DNA of 64,000 nucleotides, taken from NCBI GenBank assembly GCA_964390805.1, contig CAYMKL010000023.1:1-64000 (forward strand), in the 5' to 3' direction. Each line of letters opens with the position of its first letter. Position 1 is the stretch's first letter. This document shows, in pieces, positions 1 to 8,574 of this stretch. Both the position numbers and the translations under genes were made by a program. The notes beneath the pieces were generated by a model, which was not told where the DNA came from, searched no databases, and was given only the letters and a program-made list of their open reading frames with translations. The stretch comes from CAYMKL01 sp964390805 (GTDB taxonomy: Bacteria > Chloroflexota > Anaerolineae > VGOG01).

Positions 1-63
1 GGGCTGGCCCCCTGAAACCCTCAAGGAGCTTCTCCCAAGCGGGTAACGCTCCCCTCTTTTTTG

Positions 64-92
64 TTGCCAAAGGAGGCGAAACCTGGTATACT
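64..92 (+). promoter_or_regulatory. sigma-70-type promoter of the type IIG RM gene
   Basis: TTGCCA (64-69), a 17-nt spacer and TATACT (87-92) precede the RM gene start by about 50 nt. The spacer carries the string gCGAAAnnTGG that recurs in other promoters of this window (21260, 25361, 27568), so this belongs to a repeated promoter family. Confidence 0.7.
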
Positions 93-145
93 ATACCTCG
101 TCGAGCTCACTTCTACGCCACAGCCGTCATCTGGAGGGAAGCAGA

Positions 146-2986
146 ATGGCCGTATCCTACGCCGATGCCAGAACCGAGGTCGAAGGGCTGGTGGAACGCT
201 TCGCCAGGCTGAGCGCCCGCAACCGCAAGCGGTACAATGAACCCGCCACCCGGCAGGAGTTCATTCTACCCCTTTTCCGCGCTCTGGGCTGGAACATCGA
301 GAACACCCGCGAGGTCAGCCCTGAGGAAAGGGTGTCGCGGGGCTTCGTGGATTTTGCCTTCCGCCTGGACAGCATCCCTCGCTTCTTCCTGGAGACCAAG
401 AAAATCCCCGCCGACCTGGACGACCCCCGCTGGGCGCGGCAGGCCATCAACTATGCCTGGCTCAAAGGCGTCACCTGGGCCGTGCTGACGGATTTTGAGG
501 GGCTCAAGGTCTTCAACGCCGAGTGGCAGGAGACCCATCCCGTCCGCGCCATCTTCAAGGATGTCTATTGGGACGAGTATCTGGATCGCTTTGACGATCT
601 GTGGTTGCTGTCGCGTCCGGCGATGGAGGAGGGTGCCCTCGACCGGGCGGCTGAGGCGGTGGGAAAGAAGGTCAAGAAGACGCCGGTCAGCCGCCAACTC
701 TTCGCCGACCTGACCGAGTGGCGACGCGAGCTCTTCCGCCACCTGCGGCCCTACAACCCGATGTGGAGCGTTGAGCAGATTGACCAGGCCGTGCAGCGCA
801 TCCTCGACCGGTTGATCTTCATCCGCACCTGTGAGGACCGCGAAATCGAGTCCTACTGCCTGCAGCCGATGCTGCGCCAGTGGCGTGACCAGGGACGCAA
901 GAAGGACCTGGTGCAGACGCTCAGCACCCTCTTCCGAGAGTTCGATGACATTTACGACACCCGCCTCTTCGCGCCCCACTTCTGCGAGGAACTCACCAGT
1001 GAGCCAACCCCTTTCGAACAGGTCATCAAGGGGCTGTACGAGGTGCCGGGCGGCTACGGCTTGTACGATTTCAACGCCATTGATGCCGACGTGCTGGGAG
1101 GCATCTACGAGCAATACCTGGGCCACCGGGCGCAGGACCCGGAGGGCAAGCAGGTCGTTGACAAGCGGGCCAGGCGCAAGGCTCAGGGCATCTATTACAC
1201 GCCGCAGTTTGTGGTGCGCTACATTGTGGGGCAGACGCTGGGCCGTTTGCTGGAGGAGCAGGACTACGGACAGGCCCGCCAGGTGAAAGTGTTGGACATG
1301 GCCTGCGGCTCCGGTTCGTTCCTCATCGAAGCCTTCGATGTGTTGGACCGCTACCTGTCCGGAATGCGCGGGCAGCTATCTCCCCTCTCCCGCTTTTCGG
1401 GAGAGGGGCCGGGGGTGAGGGCTGCCGGGGACATACACGACTTCGCCCGCCGCATGGAGATCCTGACCGGCAACCTGTACGGCGTGGACCTGGACGCCCA
1501 GGCGGTGGAGATCGCCCGCTTGAACCTGTTGCTCAAGGCCGTGAACCAGCGCGGCGAGCTGCCCAGGCTGGAAAACATCCGCCAGGGAAACAGCCTGATT
1601 AGCGGCACGCCCGAAGAACTGGAAGCCGCCTTCGGCCCCAACTGGCGGGACAAACACCCCTTCAACTGGGAGGAACAGTTCCCCAGGATCATGGAACAGG
1701 GTGGATTTGACGTGATTGTGGGCAATCCGCCGTATGTGCGCGCGGAACGGATGGCGAAAGATGAGCGAGCCTACTGGCAAGAGTCAGGACAGTTCGAGGT
1801 GATCTATGGTCGGTTCGACATCTTCATCCTGTTTGTGGAGAGAGCCATCAGACTTTTGAAAGAAGGTGGGCGTCTAGGGCTTATTGTTCCGTATGCCGTC
1901 CTTAGCCAAAACTACGGGAAGGAACTGCGAAAGCTTATCCTGGACACTTGCTGCATTGAATGGATTGTAGACCTCTCAGAGTTCAGGGTCTTTCAGGAAG
2001 CTAGCGTTGCTACATGCATCCTGATCTTGCGCAAAGAGGGTGACGAGACGACAAGGGAGGGAAATCGTGTAGGGGTCGTCCGACAGGACGACTATAGCGA
2101 CGGAATCAACCCGAACGGAGAAAACTCGTATCTGATTCCCCAAATCGTCTTTCGGGATACGCTGTATACCAGCTTCCGACTGGAACTGAGCGAGCCAGTG
2201 TTGCAGGTAATTGACAAAATTGATACGCGGAGTCTCAAGCTTGGCGACCTTTGCTACATCATTACAGGTGCGGTCCTCCACAATCCGCGCACTGGTGCTT
2301 CCAAAGAGCGTCTGATTCACACCAGAGAAGCACCGGGACTGAAGCCCTACATCGAAGCCAAAGAAGTAGCACGGTACGTACCTCCTGAAAATACCCGGTT
2401 TCTTGACTATGTACCCCACGATGTGCATCGTCCAAAGTTCCCCGAACTGTTCGAGAACGAAAAGCTGATGATCTGCAGAATCGCCAACGAGGTGATGGCT
2501 ACCTATGATGACCAACACCTGTACACCGACCACACGTTAGATCTGGCGGTACGAAAAGACAAGCTCCAGTATGTCAAGAGGCGCGACTTGAAGATCAGCA
2601 ACGAGGAAGCCAGTTTCGTCCGGCAGTATCACCTATTCTACCTGCTGGGGTTGATCAATTCCCGAGTGGCAACCTTTTACTTACAAATGATGCTGGGTAT
2701 GGCCATCGAAATCAATCCGGAGACAGCTCGCCAGCTTCCCATCTGCCGCATCAACTTCGACGACCCGGCGGATGTGGCGCGGCATGACAAAATGGTGGCG
2801 ATGGCGGAGGAGATGCTGCGGCTGCAAAAGGAGCACGCCCAGGCCGACGCGCTGAAAGAAGACCGCCGTCACGACCTGGCCCGCCGCATTGAGCGGGTTG
2901 ATGCGGAGATTGACGCGCTGGTGTATAAGTTGTATGAGTTGACGGAGGAGGAGACTAGGGTGGTGGAGGGTTTGGACCACAAATGA
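146..2986 (+). CDS. Type IIG restriction-modification enzyme (Eco57I-like, single polypeptide)
   Basis: 946 residues that appear to combine cleavage, adenine methylation and target recognition in one chain. The N-terminus has a PD-(D/E)xK-type nuclease pattern (VDFAF, then ETKK near residue 82). The methyltransferase core shows SAM motif I DMACGSGSF near residue 383, the YGVDLD strand that follows, and catalytic motif IV GNPPY near residue 524. The C-terminal third resembles a TaqI/Eco57I-type recognition domain. The ATG follows a GGAGGGAAG ribosome site. Between motif I and YGVDLD there is an in-frame insert of about 17 residues encoded by a REP-type palindrome. No separate HsdR or HsdS subunit is nearby. 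Class is well supported; the recognition sequence cannot be read. Confidence 0.9.
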   Translation: MAVSYADARTEVEGLVERFARLSARNRKRYNEPATRQEFILPLFRALGWNIENTREVSPEERVSRGFVDFAFRLDSIPRFFLETKKIPADLDDPRWARQAINYAWLKGVTWAVLTDFEGLKVFNAEWQETHPVRAIFKDVYWDEYLDRFDDLWLLSRPAMEEGALDRAAEAVGKKVKKTPVSRQLFADLTEWRRELFRHLRPYNPMWSVEQIDQAVQRILDRLIFIRTCEDREIESYCLQPMLRQWRDQGRKKDLVQTLSTLFREFDDIYDTRLFAPHFCEELTSEPTPFEQVIKGLYEVPGGYGLYDFNAIDADVLGGIYEQYLGHRAQDPEGKQVVDKRARRKAQGIYYTPQFVVRYIVGQTLGRLLEEQDYGQARQVKVLDMACGSGSFLIEAFDVLDRYLSGMRGQLSPLSRFSGEGPGVRAAGDIHDFARRMEILTGNLYGVDLDAQAVEIARLNLLLKAVNQRGELPRLENIRQGNSLISGTPEELEAAFGPNWRDKHPFNWEEQFPRIMEQGGFDVIVGNPPYVRAERMAKDERAYWQESGQFEVIYGRFDIFILFVERAIRLLKEGGRLGLIVPYAVLSQNYGKELRKLILDTCCIEWIVDLSEFRVFQEASVATCILILRKEGDETTREGNRVGVVRQDDYSDGINPNGENSYLIPQIVFRDTLYTSFRLELSEPVLQVIDKIDTRSLKLGDLCYIITGAVLHNPRTGASKERLIHTREAPGLKPYIEAKEVARYVPPENTRFLDYVPHDVHRPKFPELFENEKLMICRIANEVMATYDDQHLYTDHTLDLAVRKDKLQYVKRRDLKISNEEASFVRQYHLFYLLGLINSRVATFYLQMMLGMAIEINPETARQLPICRINFDDPADVARHDKMVAMAEEMLRLQKEHAQADALKEDRRHDLARRIERVDAEIDALVYKLYELTEEETRVVEGLDHK
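1382..1408. repeat. REP-like palindrome inserted in frame in the RM gene
   Basis: Eleven-base arms CCCCTCTCCCG and CGGGAGAGGGG flank a 5-nt loop, followed by GCCGGGGGTGAGG. It encodes SPLSRFSGEGPGVRA, a peptide typical of this repeat class when it lies in coding DNA. A related but different GC-rich palindrome lies at 34028-34129. Confidence 0.8.
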
Positions 2987-2993
2987 GGGGAAA

Positions 2994-3233
2994 ATGAAAG
3001 ACTGGCCAGATTTCAACGACGATGGTGACCTGCCGCCCGGTATCCACCAGGCTACCCTGGCTGAGGTAATCGAGCATTTTGGCAGGGACATGACTCAGCG
3101 GCGTTATGAGGGAGTCAGCATCTTCTGGATACGGCGATTGGCAGCCCTTGAGGGGGAACAGGCAACAGTGGGACACTGGCAGATCAAGCGAGATGGTACA
3201 AAGCGAGGAATTGTTGAGGTGATCGCAAAATGA
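2994..3233 (+). CDS. Small DUF6932-like protein, probably missing its central domain
   Basis: 79 residues starting 7 nt after the RM stop and overlapping the next gene by ATGA. The N-terminal segment LPPGIHQATLAEVIEHFG and the C-terminal segment WQIKRDGTKRGIVEV resemble, from memory, the two ends of DUF6932-type proteins of about 150 residues whose middle carries a nucleotidyltransferase-like core. That middle is absent here, so this may be an internally deleted member. Context suggests it is co-transcribed with the RM enzyme. Function unknown. Confidence 0.55.
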   Translation: MKDWPDFNDDGDLPPGIHQATLAEVIEHFGRDMTQRRYEGVSIFWIRRLAALEGEQATVGHWQIKRDGTKRGIVEVIAK

Positions 3234-3481
3234 TTAGAAACGATCAAGAACTTCAAGTGACTCTGGAGCGCATTCAGTACTTCCAGCGACAGGTGACTCA
3301 ATTGCGACAGGTTGAGACCAACCCGGCCAATTATCGCCTGTCGGTGAGGGGCTACCTGGCTGAACTTGACCGCATGCAACTGGAAGTACGCGAGTACTTG
3401 TGGTCGCATCCTAACGAACTGCAGCCACGCGAACCGCGGCCGCATCCTGCAGAGAGAGTCACCACTCCCATGCCGGCTTGA
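3230..3481 (+). CDS. Small helical protein, partner of the upstream DUF6932-like gene
   Basis: 83 residues, mostly charged helix (ELQVTLERIQYFQRQVTQLR), with a Pro-rich end. It overlaps the preceding gene by 4 nt (ATGA), so the two are translationally coupled. The arrangement of a small nucleotidyltransferase-like protein plus a small helical partner is toxin-antitoxin-like, but with the upstream core missing this is only inference. No catalytic motif is visible. Confidence 0.55.
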   Translation: MIRNDQELQVTLERIQYFQRQVTQLRQVETNPANYRLSVRGYLAELDRMQLEVREYLWSHPNELQPREPRPHPAERVTTPMPA

Positions 3482-3578
3482 CCCCGGCAGCAGCTAGCTT
3501 CTGGAATCAACGTCCTCCTGAAGCAACCTCAGTGATCTCAGAGGTTTCAGCGAAGTCAGCGGTTCAGCGGACGTGCCA

Positions 3579-3653
3579 ATTGACGCGCTGGTGTGCGAAT
3601 TGTATGGGTTGACGGAGGAGGAGGTTGGGGTGGTGGAGGGTTTGAATCGCTGA
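3579..3653 (+). pseudogene. Relic 3' end of a second type IIG RM gene
   Basis: These 24 codons plus stop read IDALVCELYGLTEEEVGVVE then GLNR, closely matching the last residues of the intact RM enzyme (IDALVYKLYELTEEETRVVE). No further homology is visible upstream, so this is a remnant of a deleted or recombined paralogue. Short repeats of CTCAGAGGTTTCA flank it near 3538 and 3698. Confidence 0.75.
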
Positions 3654-3730
3654 GGCGCTGAAGACGCTGATTACGCTGAAAGGAGCCTCAGCGGGCTCAG
3701 AGGTTTCAACATTTTTCTGGAGGTAAAGCA

Positions 3731-4717
3731 ATGCCCAAGATCGAGCGTTTTGGAGAAACCCAGAACGTGGCGGTCACTGTGCTGGTTGACAATAGGGCCG
3801 ATTTGATCGTGAAGTCAACCGACACGGTGAAGTACTACACCGAGGAGCCGCTGCTGGCCGAACATGGCTTTGCGGCCTTGATTGAACTCAAAGCCTCTGG
3901 TGTTAGAATCCTGTGGGATGCTGGCATTACCCGAATCGCGCTGCTGGAGAACATGAGGCGCATGGAGATAGACCCGGCGACGATTGACAAAATCGCGCTG
4001 AGTCATGGTCACGGGGACCATACTGCCGCGGTGACCGACGTTCTCCAAGCCATCGCCGTTAGACCACAGCCCAAGGAATGGGAGCGGTACCCCACACTAG
4101 AAGAGATACGCAGTTGGGTGGAGGGACGCCGCGTGCCGTTGATCACCCATCCCACGGCTTTTCGGGAGCGTTGGGGCAAGAAGAAGGATGGCACTGTGTA
4201 CGGTCCGGTTCTTCCCCCGCCACGGGATGAGTGGGAGGCGGCCGGTGCAGACATCGTCCTCTCAGAAGGGCCTCACGAACTAGGGCCGGGGTGCTGGACC
4301 ACGGGGTTGGTCCCCCGCCAGAGCTTCGAGAAATCGGGCCGGCCCTCGTCGCTGTCCTATCGTCAAGGCGATGCCTTCCTCTACGACGACATTGACGAGG
4401 ATCAGGCCATAGTCATCAATGTCAAGGACAAGGGGCTGGTCATCGTCTCCGGCTGTGCTCATTCGGGCATTGTGAACACGGTGAACTATGCACGGGAGAT
4501 CAGCGGCGTGGACGAGGTCTGGGCCATCGTCGGCGGGTTCCATCTGGGCAGAGCGAAGGACGAGGAGATTCAGCGCACCATTGCCTCGGTCAAAGCGCTC
4601 AGACCGACGCTGATCTCCCCTTCGCACTGCACTGGCTTTGGGGCAATCAGCCAATTCGCTGCCCAGATGCCAGACGAGTTCGTGTTGGGTGTCGTGGGCA
4701 CGACGTACCTGTTCTAG
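3731..4717 (+). CDS. Metallo-beta-lactamase-fold hydrolase
   Basis: 328 residues with the metal-binding signature SHGHGDHT near residues 90-97 and later metal ligands in GCAHSG and SPSHCTG. The pattern matches the MBL subgroup annotated as dihydropterin ribofuranosyl-aminobenzene phosphate synthase-like, so a metal-dependent phosphoester or pterin-type hydrolase or transferase is likely. The ATG has a good GGAGG site. It stands directly ahead of an isochorismatase-like gene in the same direction. Substrate is not deducible. Confidence 0.85.
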   Translation: MPKIERFGETQNVAVTVLVDNRADLIVKSTDTVKYYTEEPLLAEHGFAALIELKASGVRILWDAGITRIALLENMRRMEIDPATIDKIALSHGHGDHTAAVTDVLQAIAVRPQPKEWERYPTLEEIRSWVEGRRVPLITHPTAFRERWGKKKDGTVYGPVLPPPRDEWEAAGADIVLSEGPHELGPGCWTTGLVPRQSFEKSGRPSSLSYRQGDAFLYDDIDEDQAIVINVKDKGLVIVSGCAHSGIVNTVNYAREISGVDEVWAIVGGFHLGRAKDEEIQRTIASVKALRPTLISPSHCTGFGAISQFAAQMPDEFVLGVVGTTYLF

Positions 4718-4743
4718 CCAGGTCGGAGAGGAGCCCAAGCTTG

Positions 4744-5343
4744 ATGACGAAAGCACAACGCGACTGGGGGCAGTTTGCCCTGATCCTTATTGATGTCCAG
4801 CGAGATTTTTGGTCGGAGCGAATGGCGGAAGGTTTCCCTGACTTTCCAACCAACATCGCCCGGCTCCTGACTTTCTGCCGGAGCGAAGGTCTAGAGATTA
4901 TCCACCTTCACGCCAGCTTTAAGCCAGACATGTCCGATTGGATGCCGACGTACAAACTGCGGGGGCGCATCCCCTGCGTCCAGGGGACGGCGGGGGTAGA
5001 GACGCTGCCGTTTGCCCTCGATAAGCCCGGCGAAAAGATCATCGTGAAGCAAACGTTCGACGGCTTCCACAACCCGGAGCTGTTGCAGTATCTGCGCCAA
5101 AGCGGGAAGCGATTCGTGCTGACCGCTGGGTTGATCACCTCTGTCTGTGTGTTCCTGACCACGGCATCGGCCATGCAGAAGGGCTTTCTAGCTGCCGTAA
5201 TCGAAGACTGCTGTGCATGTCGGCCGCAGACACACGAGCAAACACTGGACACGTACCAGTTCATGTTCCAACGAACAACGCTGGACCTCATCCCTGAGCG
5301 CCACCCCGAATGGCTGGCTGCACTGAGGGAACTTGATGAATAG
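4744..5343 (+). CDS. Isochorismatase-family cysteine hydrolase
   Basis: About 199 residues of the isochorismatase/nicotinamidase fold. The catalytic Asp lies in LILIDVQRDFW near residue 17, the Lys in VKQTFDGF near residue 102, and the nucleophilic Cys in TSVCVFLTT near residue 135, with the usual cis-peptide region just before it. ATG at 4744 is preferred over the in-frame TTG just before it. Probably acts on an amide or vinyl ether of a small molecule. It follows the MBL gene by 26 nt and ends at a strong hairpin. Confidence 0.85.
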   Translation: MTKAQRDWGQFALILIDVQRDFWSERMAEGFPDFPTNIARLLTFCRSEGLEIIHLHASFKPDMSDWMPTYKLRGRIPCVQGTAGVETLPFALDKPGEKIIVKQTFDGFHNPELLQYLRQSGKRFVLTAGLITSVCVFLTTASAMQKGFLAAVIEDCCACRPQTHEQTLDTYQFMFQRTTLDLIPERHPEWLAALRELDE

Positions 5344-5348
5344 CCCTG

Positions 5349-5405
5349 CTTAAGCTCTGAGCCCCGTCCCCGGGGCGGCCCGAGGACGGGCCTTTGAGCC
5401 TTAAG
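5349..5405. terminator. Long symmetric hairpin between the hydrolase and kinase genes
   Basis: CTTAAG at 5349-5354 pairs with CTTAAG at 5400-5405, CTCTGAG pairs imperfectly with TTTGAG, and CCCGTCC (5363-5369) pairs with GGACGGG (5384-5390). There is no clear T-run, so it may serve as a transcript-end or processing hairpin, or be a dispersed repeat. Confidence 0.5.
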
Positions 5406-5421
5406 TTGAAACTGATGCTCG

Positions 5422-5943
5422 ATGAATGGCACTGCTTTGGTTCTCTTCTCCGGACTGCCTGGGACCGGCAAGACGATCTTGGCGCGCAAAGTTGCCCGCG
5501 CTTTGCACATTCCACTCTTCGCCAAGGATCGCATTCAGTCAGCACTCAGGGTTCGCGGCCTTGCCGACAGAGGGACACCCGACGGATACCATCTGATGCT
5601 GGACCTTGCCGATGAGCAGTTGAGCTTGGGAGTGAGCGTCGTGTTGGATGCTGTTTTCCCAATGGAAGAGTTTCGGTTGGCCGCTCGTGACATCGCCCAT
5701 GGCAACAGCGCGAACTTCCGTCCCATCTACTGCTACTGCTCCGACCGCTCAGTTTGGCGAGAGCGGATGAAAGGGCGACAGCAATACGTGCCCAACTGGA
5801 CACCCGTAGGCTGGGAAGCGGTCGAACGTTTGCAGGCGATGTATGAACCCTGGGATCCAGCGACCACGCTGTTCGTTGATTCATTGAACGATTTGGAGGG
5901 TAATCTGATATTGATAATAGACTGGATTCGTATAGGAGGTTAA
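5422..5943 (+). CDS. P-loop kinase-like ATPase (AAA_33 type)
   Basis: 173 residues with Walker A GLPGTGKT at residues 11-18, then IPLFAKDRI, a nucleoside/zeta-like acceptor region, and VVLDAVFP as the Walker B-like strand. The size and order suit the small-molecule kinase family that includes chloramphenicol phosphotransferase and zeta-like kinases. The RSVWRERMKGR lid region supplies Arg residues. It ends one base before the aldo/keto reductase gene, so the two are probably co-expressed. No antitoxin gene adjoins it, which argues against a zeta toxin. Confidence 0.75.
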   Translation: MNGTALVLFSGLPGTGKTILARKVARALHIPLFAKDRIQSALRVRGLADRGTPDGYHLMLDLADEQLSLGVSVVLDAVFPMEEFRLAARDIAHGNSANFRPIYCYCSDRSVWRERMKGRQQYVPNWTPVGWEAVERLQAMYEPWDPATTLFVDSLNDLEGNLILIIDWIRIGG

Positions 5944-5944
5944 C

Positions 5945-6823
5945 ATGGAAACCAGACCATTTGGCAAAACCGGGGAATCGTTCCCCATCCTCAGCTTTGG
6001 TGGGCAACGGATTGTGGATGAGCATAATTGCACAGAGGAGGAGGCCATCGCCATCGTCAACACGGCCATTGACCGGGGCATCCGCTACTTCGATACCGCC
6101 TGGATCTACTCCAATGGGCAGGCAGAGACCCGCCTGGGCAAGGTGGTCAAACACCGGCGGTCGGAGATGTGGATTTCCACCAAAACCTGGGACACTACCC
6201 GTGACGGGGCTCGCCGCCAACTGGAGGAGAGCCTGACGCGGCTGCACACTGATTACGTGAACGAGTGGCGGCTGCACAACGTGTGGGACTATGCCCGGCT
6301 GGATGCCTTCACCGGCAAGGGCGGGGCGCTAGAGGCGGCCGTCCAGGCCCGCGAGGAGGGGCTGGTGCGCCACATCAGCATCAGTTGCCACACCGACCCG
6401 CAAATCCTGATCGAAGCCCTCAACCGCTTTCCGTTTGACAGCGCGCTCATCGCCCTCTCCGCGCTGGACCACTTCATCCTCAGCTTCGCCGAGGAGTTCC
6501 TGCCCGTGGCCAACGCCAAGGGGGTTGCGACCATTGCCATGAAAGTGCTAGGCTTGGGCAGCTTGACGCACGAAGTGGAGCGCTCCCTGCGCTACGCCTT
6601 CGCTCTGCCGGTCAGCACGGTCATTGTGGGAATGGAGACCATGGCCCAACTGGAGCGTAACCTGGCCATTGCCGAGGCTTTCCAGCCGATGACGGACGAA
6701 GAGCGATTGGCCTTCTTCAAGGACATCATGCCGCTGGTCCGGCCAGACAAGATGCGTTGGAAAGCGACCGACTGGGGCGATCCGACCGAGTGGATCCCCC
6801 GGGGCCGGGGATTGCGTCCGTGA
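5945..6823 (+). CDS. Aldo/keto reductase
   Basis: 292 residues of the AKR TIM-barrel family. Tetrad residues are visible: Asp in YFDTAWIY (near 50), Tyr in the same segment, Lys in ISTKTWD and His in WRLHNVW. It opens with the typical ETRPFGKTGESFPILSFGG. A very strong AGGAGG precedes the ATG. It lacks the C-terminal [4Fe-4S] tail found in the AKR at 59732. NADPH-linked carbonyl reduction is likely; the substrate is unknown. Confidence 0.88.
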   Translation: METRPFGKTGESFPILSFGGQRIVDEHNCTEEEAIAIVNTAIDRGIRYFDTAWIYSNGQAETRLGKVVKHRRSEMWISTKTWDTTRDGARRQLEESLTRLHTDYVNEWRLHNVWDYARLDAFTGKGGALEAAVQAREEGLVRHISISCHTDPQILIEALNRFPFDSALIALSALDHFILSFAEEFLPVANAKGVATIAMKVLGLGSLTHEVERSLRYAFALPVSTVIVGMETMAQLERNLAIAEAFQPMTDEERLAFFKDIMPLVRPDKMRWKATDWGDPTEWIPRGRGLRP

Positions 6824-7588
6824 TTGAGGTGGCCGACTTTGAGATTTGACCTGATTGCTTTCGACGCTGATGATACCCTGTGGCATAACGAGATCTTGTA
6901 TGAAGAGGCTCAGGACAAGCTCAGGGAACTGCTGTCGGGTTATGCCGCTGAAGAGACGGTTGATCAGCGGCTCTATCAGACAGAGATGAGCAACCTCAAA
7001 CACTACGGATACGGCATCAAGAGCTTCACCCTCTCCATGATCGAAACCGCCGTCGAGTTGACAAAAGGGAGGATTGAGGGGACAGAGGTTCTCCAGATCA
7101 TTGGCTTTGCGAAAGAAATGCTCACCTCCCAGACGCGACTGCTCGATCACGCAGAAGAAACCGTTCGCGAACTAGCCAGGTCATACGAGCTGATGGTCAT
7201 CACCAAAGGCGACCTCCTCGATCAGCAGTCCAAACTCTCGCGGTCAGGCATCGGCGACTACTTTCGATACGTTGAAGTTGTCAGCCAGAAGACTCAGGGT
7301 ACTTACAAGGCGCTGCTGGCCAAGTACAGGATTGAGCCGCAGCGATTCCTCATGGTGGGCAATTCGTTGAAATCAGACATCTTGCCCGTGCTGGCCCTTG
7401 GTGGGCAGGCGGTGTACGTCCCATATCACGTCACCTGGGCCCATGAGGTTGTAGACAGCCAACACGTCGAGCACGACGGATATTATGAGCTGGAACACCT
7501 GGGGCAATTACCCCGGTTGATTGAACAGCTAGGCGTCACTACCTTGACAATGTTAACTTCGCCTGCGTCAGACCTCCGAGGTCTGTGA
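6824..7588 (+). CDS. HAD-superfamily hydrolase with a MITE-encoded C-terminus
   Basis: About 254 residues. HAD motif I is FDADDTLWH near residue 13, motif II lies in VITKGDLLD, and motif III/IV is represented by the MVGNSLKSDI segment (Asp of motif IV). The start is a non-ATG codon: TTG at 6824, immediately after the previous stop, or TTG at 6839. The last 14 or so residues are read from the MITE that begins at 7546, so the original C-terminus was probably replaced. Most likely a phosphatase; substrate unknown. Confidence 0.8.
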   Translation: MRWPTLRFDLIAFDADDTLWHNEILYEEAQDKLRELLSGYAAEETVDQRLYQTEMSNLKHYGYGIKSFTLSMIETAVELTKGRIEGTEVLQIIGFAKEMLTSQTRLLDHAEETVRELARSYELMVITKGDLLDQQSKLSRSGIGDYFRYVEVVSQKTQGTYKALLAKYRIEPQRFLMVGNSLKSDILPVLALGGQAVYVPYHVTWAHEVVDSQHVEHDGYYELEHLGQLPRLIEQLGVTTLTMLTSPASDLRGL

Positions 7589-7683
7589 AACGACTTCAGG
7601 ATGGCGAAATCGTGGCTTTTGCAAGCATTTTGACGGGTGCAATCACCCATCGGAGACCTCGGAGGTCTAAACTTAACATTGTC
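7546..7683. mobile_element. MITE-like element, family A, copy 1 (138 bp)
   Basis: GACAATGTTAACTT at the left end mirrors AACTTAACATTGTC at the right end with one mismatch, and AGACCTCCGAGGTCT (7570-7584) is the exact reverse complement of 7654-7668. There is no coding capacity of its own. It supplies the end of the HAD gene and abuts a second element at 7683. No clear target duplication is visible. Confidence 0.7.
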
Positions 7684-7834
7684 GAACTACTCAGGCTGGC
7701 GGTTGAAACCGCGCCTGGAGAGCTAAAGCTGACTGTCCACCTACGTGGACAGCGACGTCCACGCAGGTGGACGCCCGGCTGAAAGCCCTGGAGAGGCGAT
7801 TTCAATCGCGGCAAAGGGTAGCCCGAGCAGTTAC
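7683..7834 (-). mobile_element. MITE-like element, family B, copy 1 (152 bp)
   Basis: Nearly identical in inverted orientation to 29533-29684 and of exactly the same length. Terminal arms CTACTCAGGCT and AGCCCGAGCAG are inverted repeats. The centre holds two palindromes, GTCCACCTACGTGGAC and GTCCACGCAGGTGGAC. The apparent reading frames through it are shared by both copies and are not genes. The remaining 47 bases to the next gene hold nothing recognisable. Confidence 0.8.
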
Positions 7835-7881
7835 AACTAGGCCATGATTAATCGGAACTGGTGTGTCCAGGAGTTCATCAA

Positions 7882-8571
7882 ATGACAGCGACCCTCACTC
7901 ATCGCATCGTAGTTGCAACCCTCAAAGGTCTGACCGGCCTCCTTTGCCGCATAGACGACGCCCAGTTGGCGCGGGTGCCGGCCCAGGGGCCACTGATCCT
8001 CGTCGCCAACCACGTCAACATCCTGGAAATGCCCATCCTTTATACCCGGCTGCAACCGCGTCCGGTGACGGGTTTCGCCGCGGCCTACCGCTGGGAGAAG
8101 CTTTGGACACGATGGCTGCTGGAGGTCTGCGGGGCCATTCCCTTGCGCAGAGGTGAAGCCGATATCACTGCTCTGCGCAAGGCGTTGGAGATGCTGGAAG
8201 CAGGCTGCATTTTCGCTGTTGCCCCAGAGGGAACCCGCAGTGGGCATGGACACTTGCAGAAGGCGCATCCAGGTGTCGTGCTCCTGGCATTGCACAGTGG
8301 CGCGCCCCTGTTGCCCGTCGTCTACTACGGCGCGGAGCACTACGGGGATAACCTGCGCCGATTGCGACGCACCGATTTCCACATCGTCGTCGGCCAGCCG
8401 TTCCATATTGATACCGGCGGGGTCAGAGTGACTCGCCAGGTGCGCCGACAGATCCTCGACGAGATCATGTATCAGATGGCAGCGCTGCTCCCCCCGGCCT
8501 ACAGGGGTGTCTACTCCGATCTGAACGTCGCTACCGAGAAGTACCTGATTTTTCAGTCGGAAAGGAAGTAG
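7882..8571 (+). CDS. 1-acyl-glycerol-phosphate acyltransferase-like (PlsC family)
   Basis: 229 residues from ATG 7882, chosen over the upstream GTG because AGGAG lies 9 nt ahead. Motif I is a variant, NHVNILEMP near residue 43 (H-x4-E in place of the usual H-x4-D), and motif III is the canonical PEGTRSG near residue 115. It probably transfers an acyl chain to a lysophospholipid or related alcohol at the membrane. The gene is followed within 4 nt by a DinB-like gene. Confidence 0.8.
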   Translation: MTATLTHRIVVATLKGLTGLLCRIDDAQLARVPAQGPLILVANHVNILEMPILYTRLQPRPVTGFAAAYRWEKLWTRWLLEVCGAIPLRRGEADITALRKALEMLEAGCIFAVAPEGTRSGHGHLQKAHPGVVLLALHSGAPLLPVVYYGAEHYGDNLRRLRRTDFHIVVGQPFHIDTGGVRVTRQVRRQILDEIMYQMAALLPPAYRGVYSDLNVATEKYLIFQSERK

Positions 8572-8574
8572 CCA

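Noticed and set aside
1..145. A terminator or gene end before the RM promoter
   Set aside because: A T-run follows a weak inverted repeat, but the context is cut by the window edge and the stem is short.
7585..7814. Reading frames on both strands through 7585-7814, repeated at 29553-29957
   Set aside because: They are shared by both copies of a MITE-like element and follow its palindromes; no start signal or protein-like composition supports a gene.
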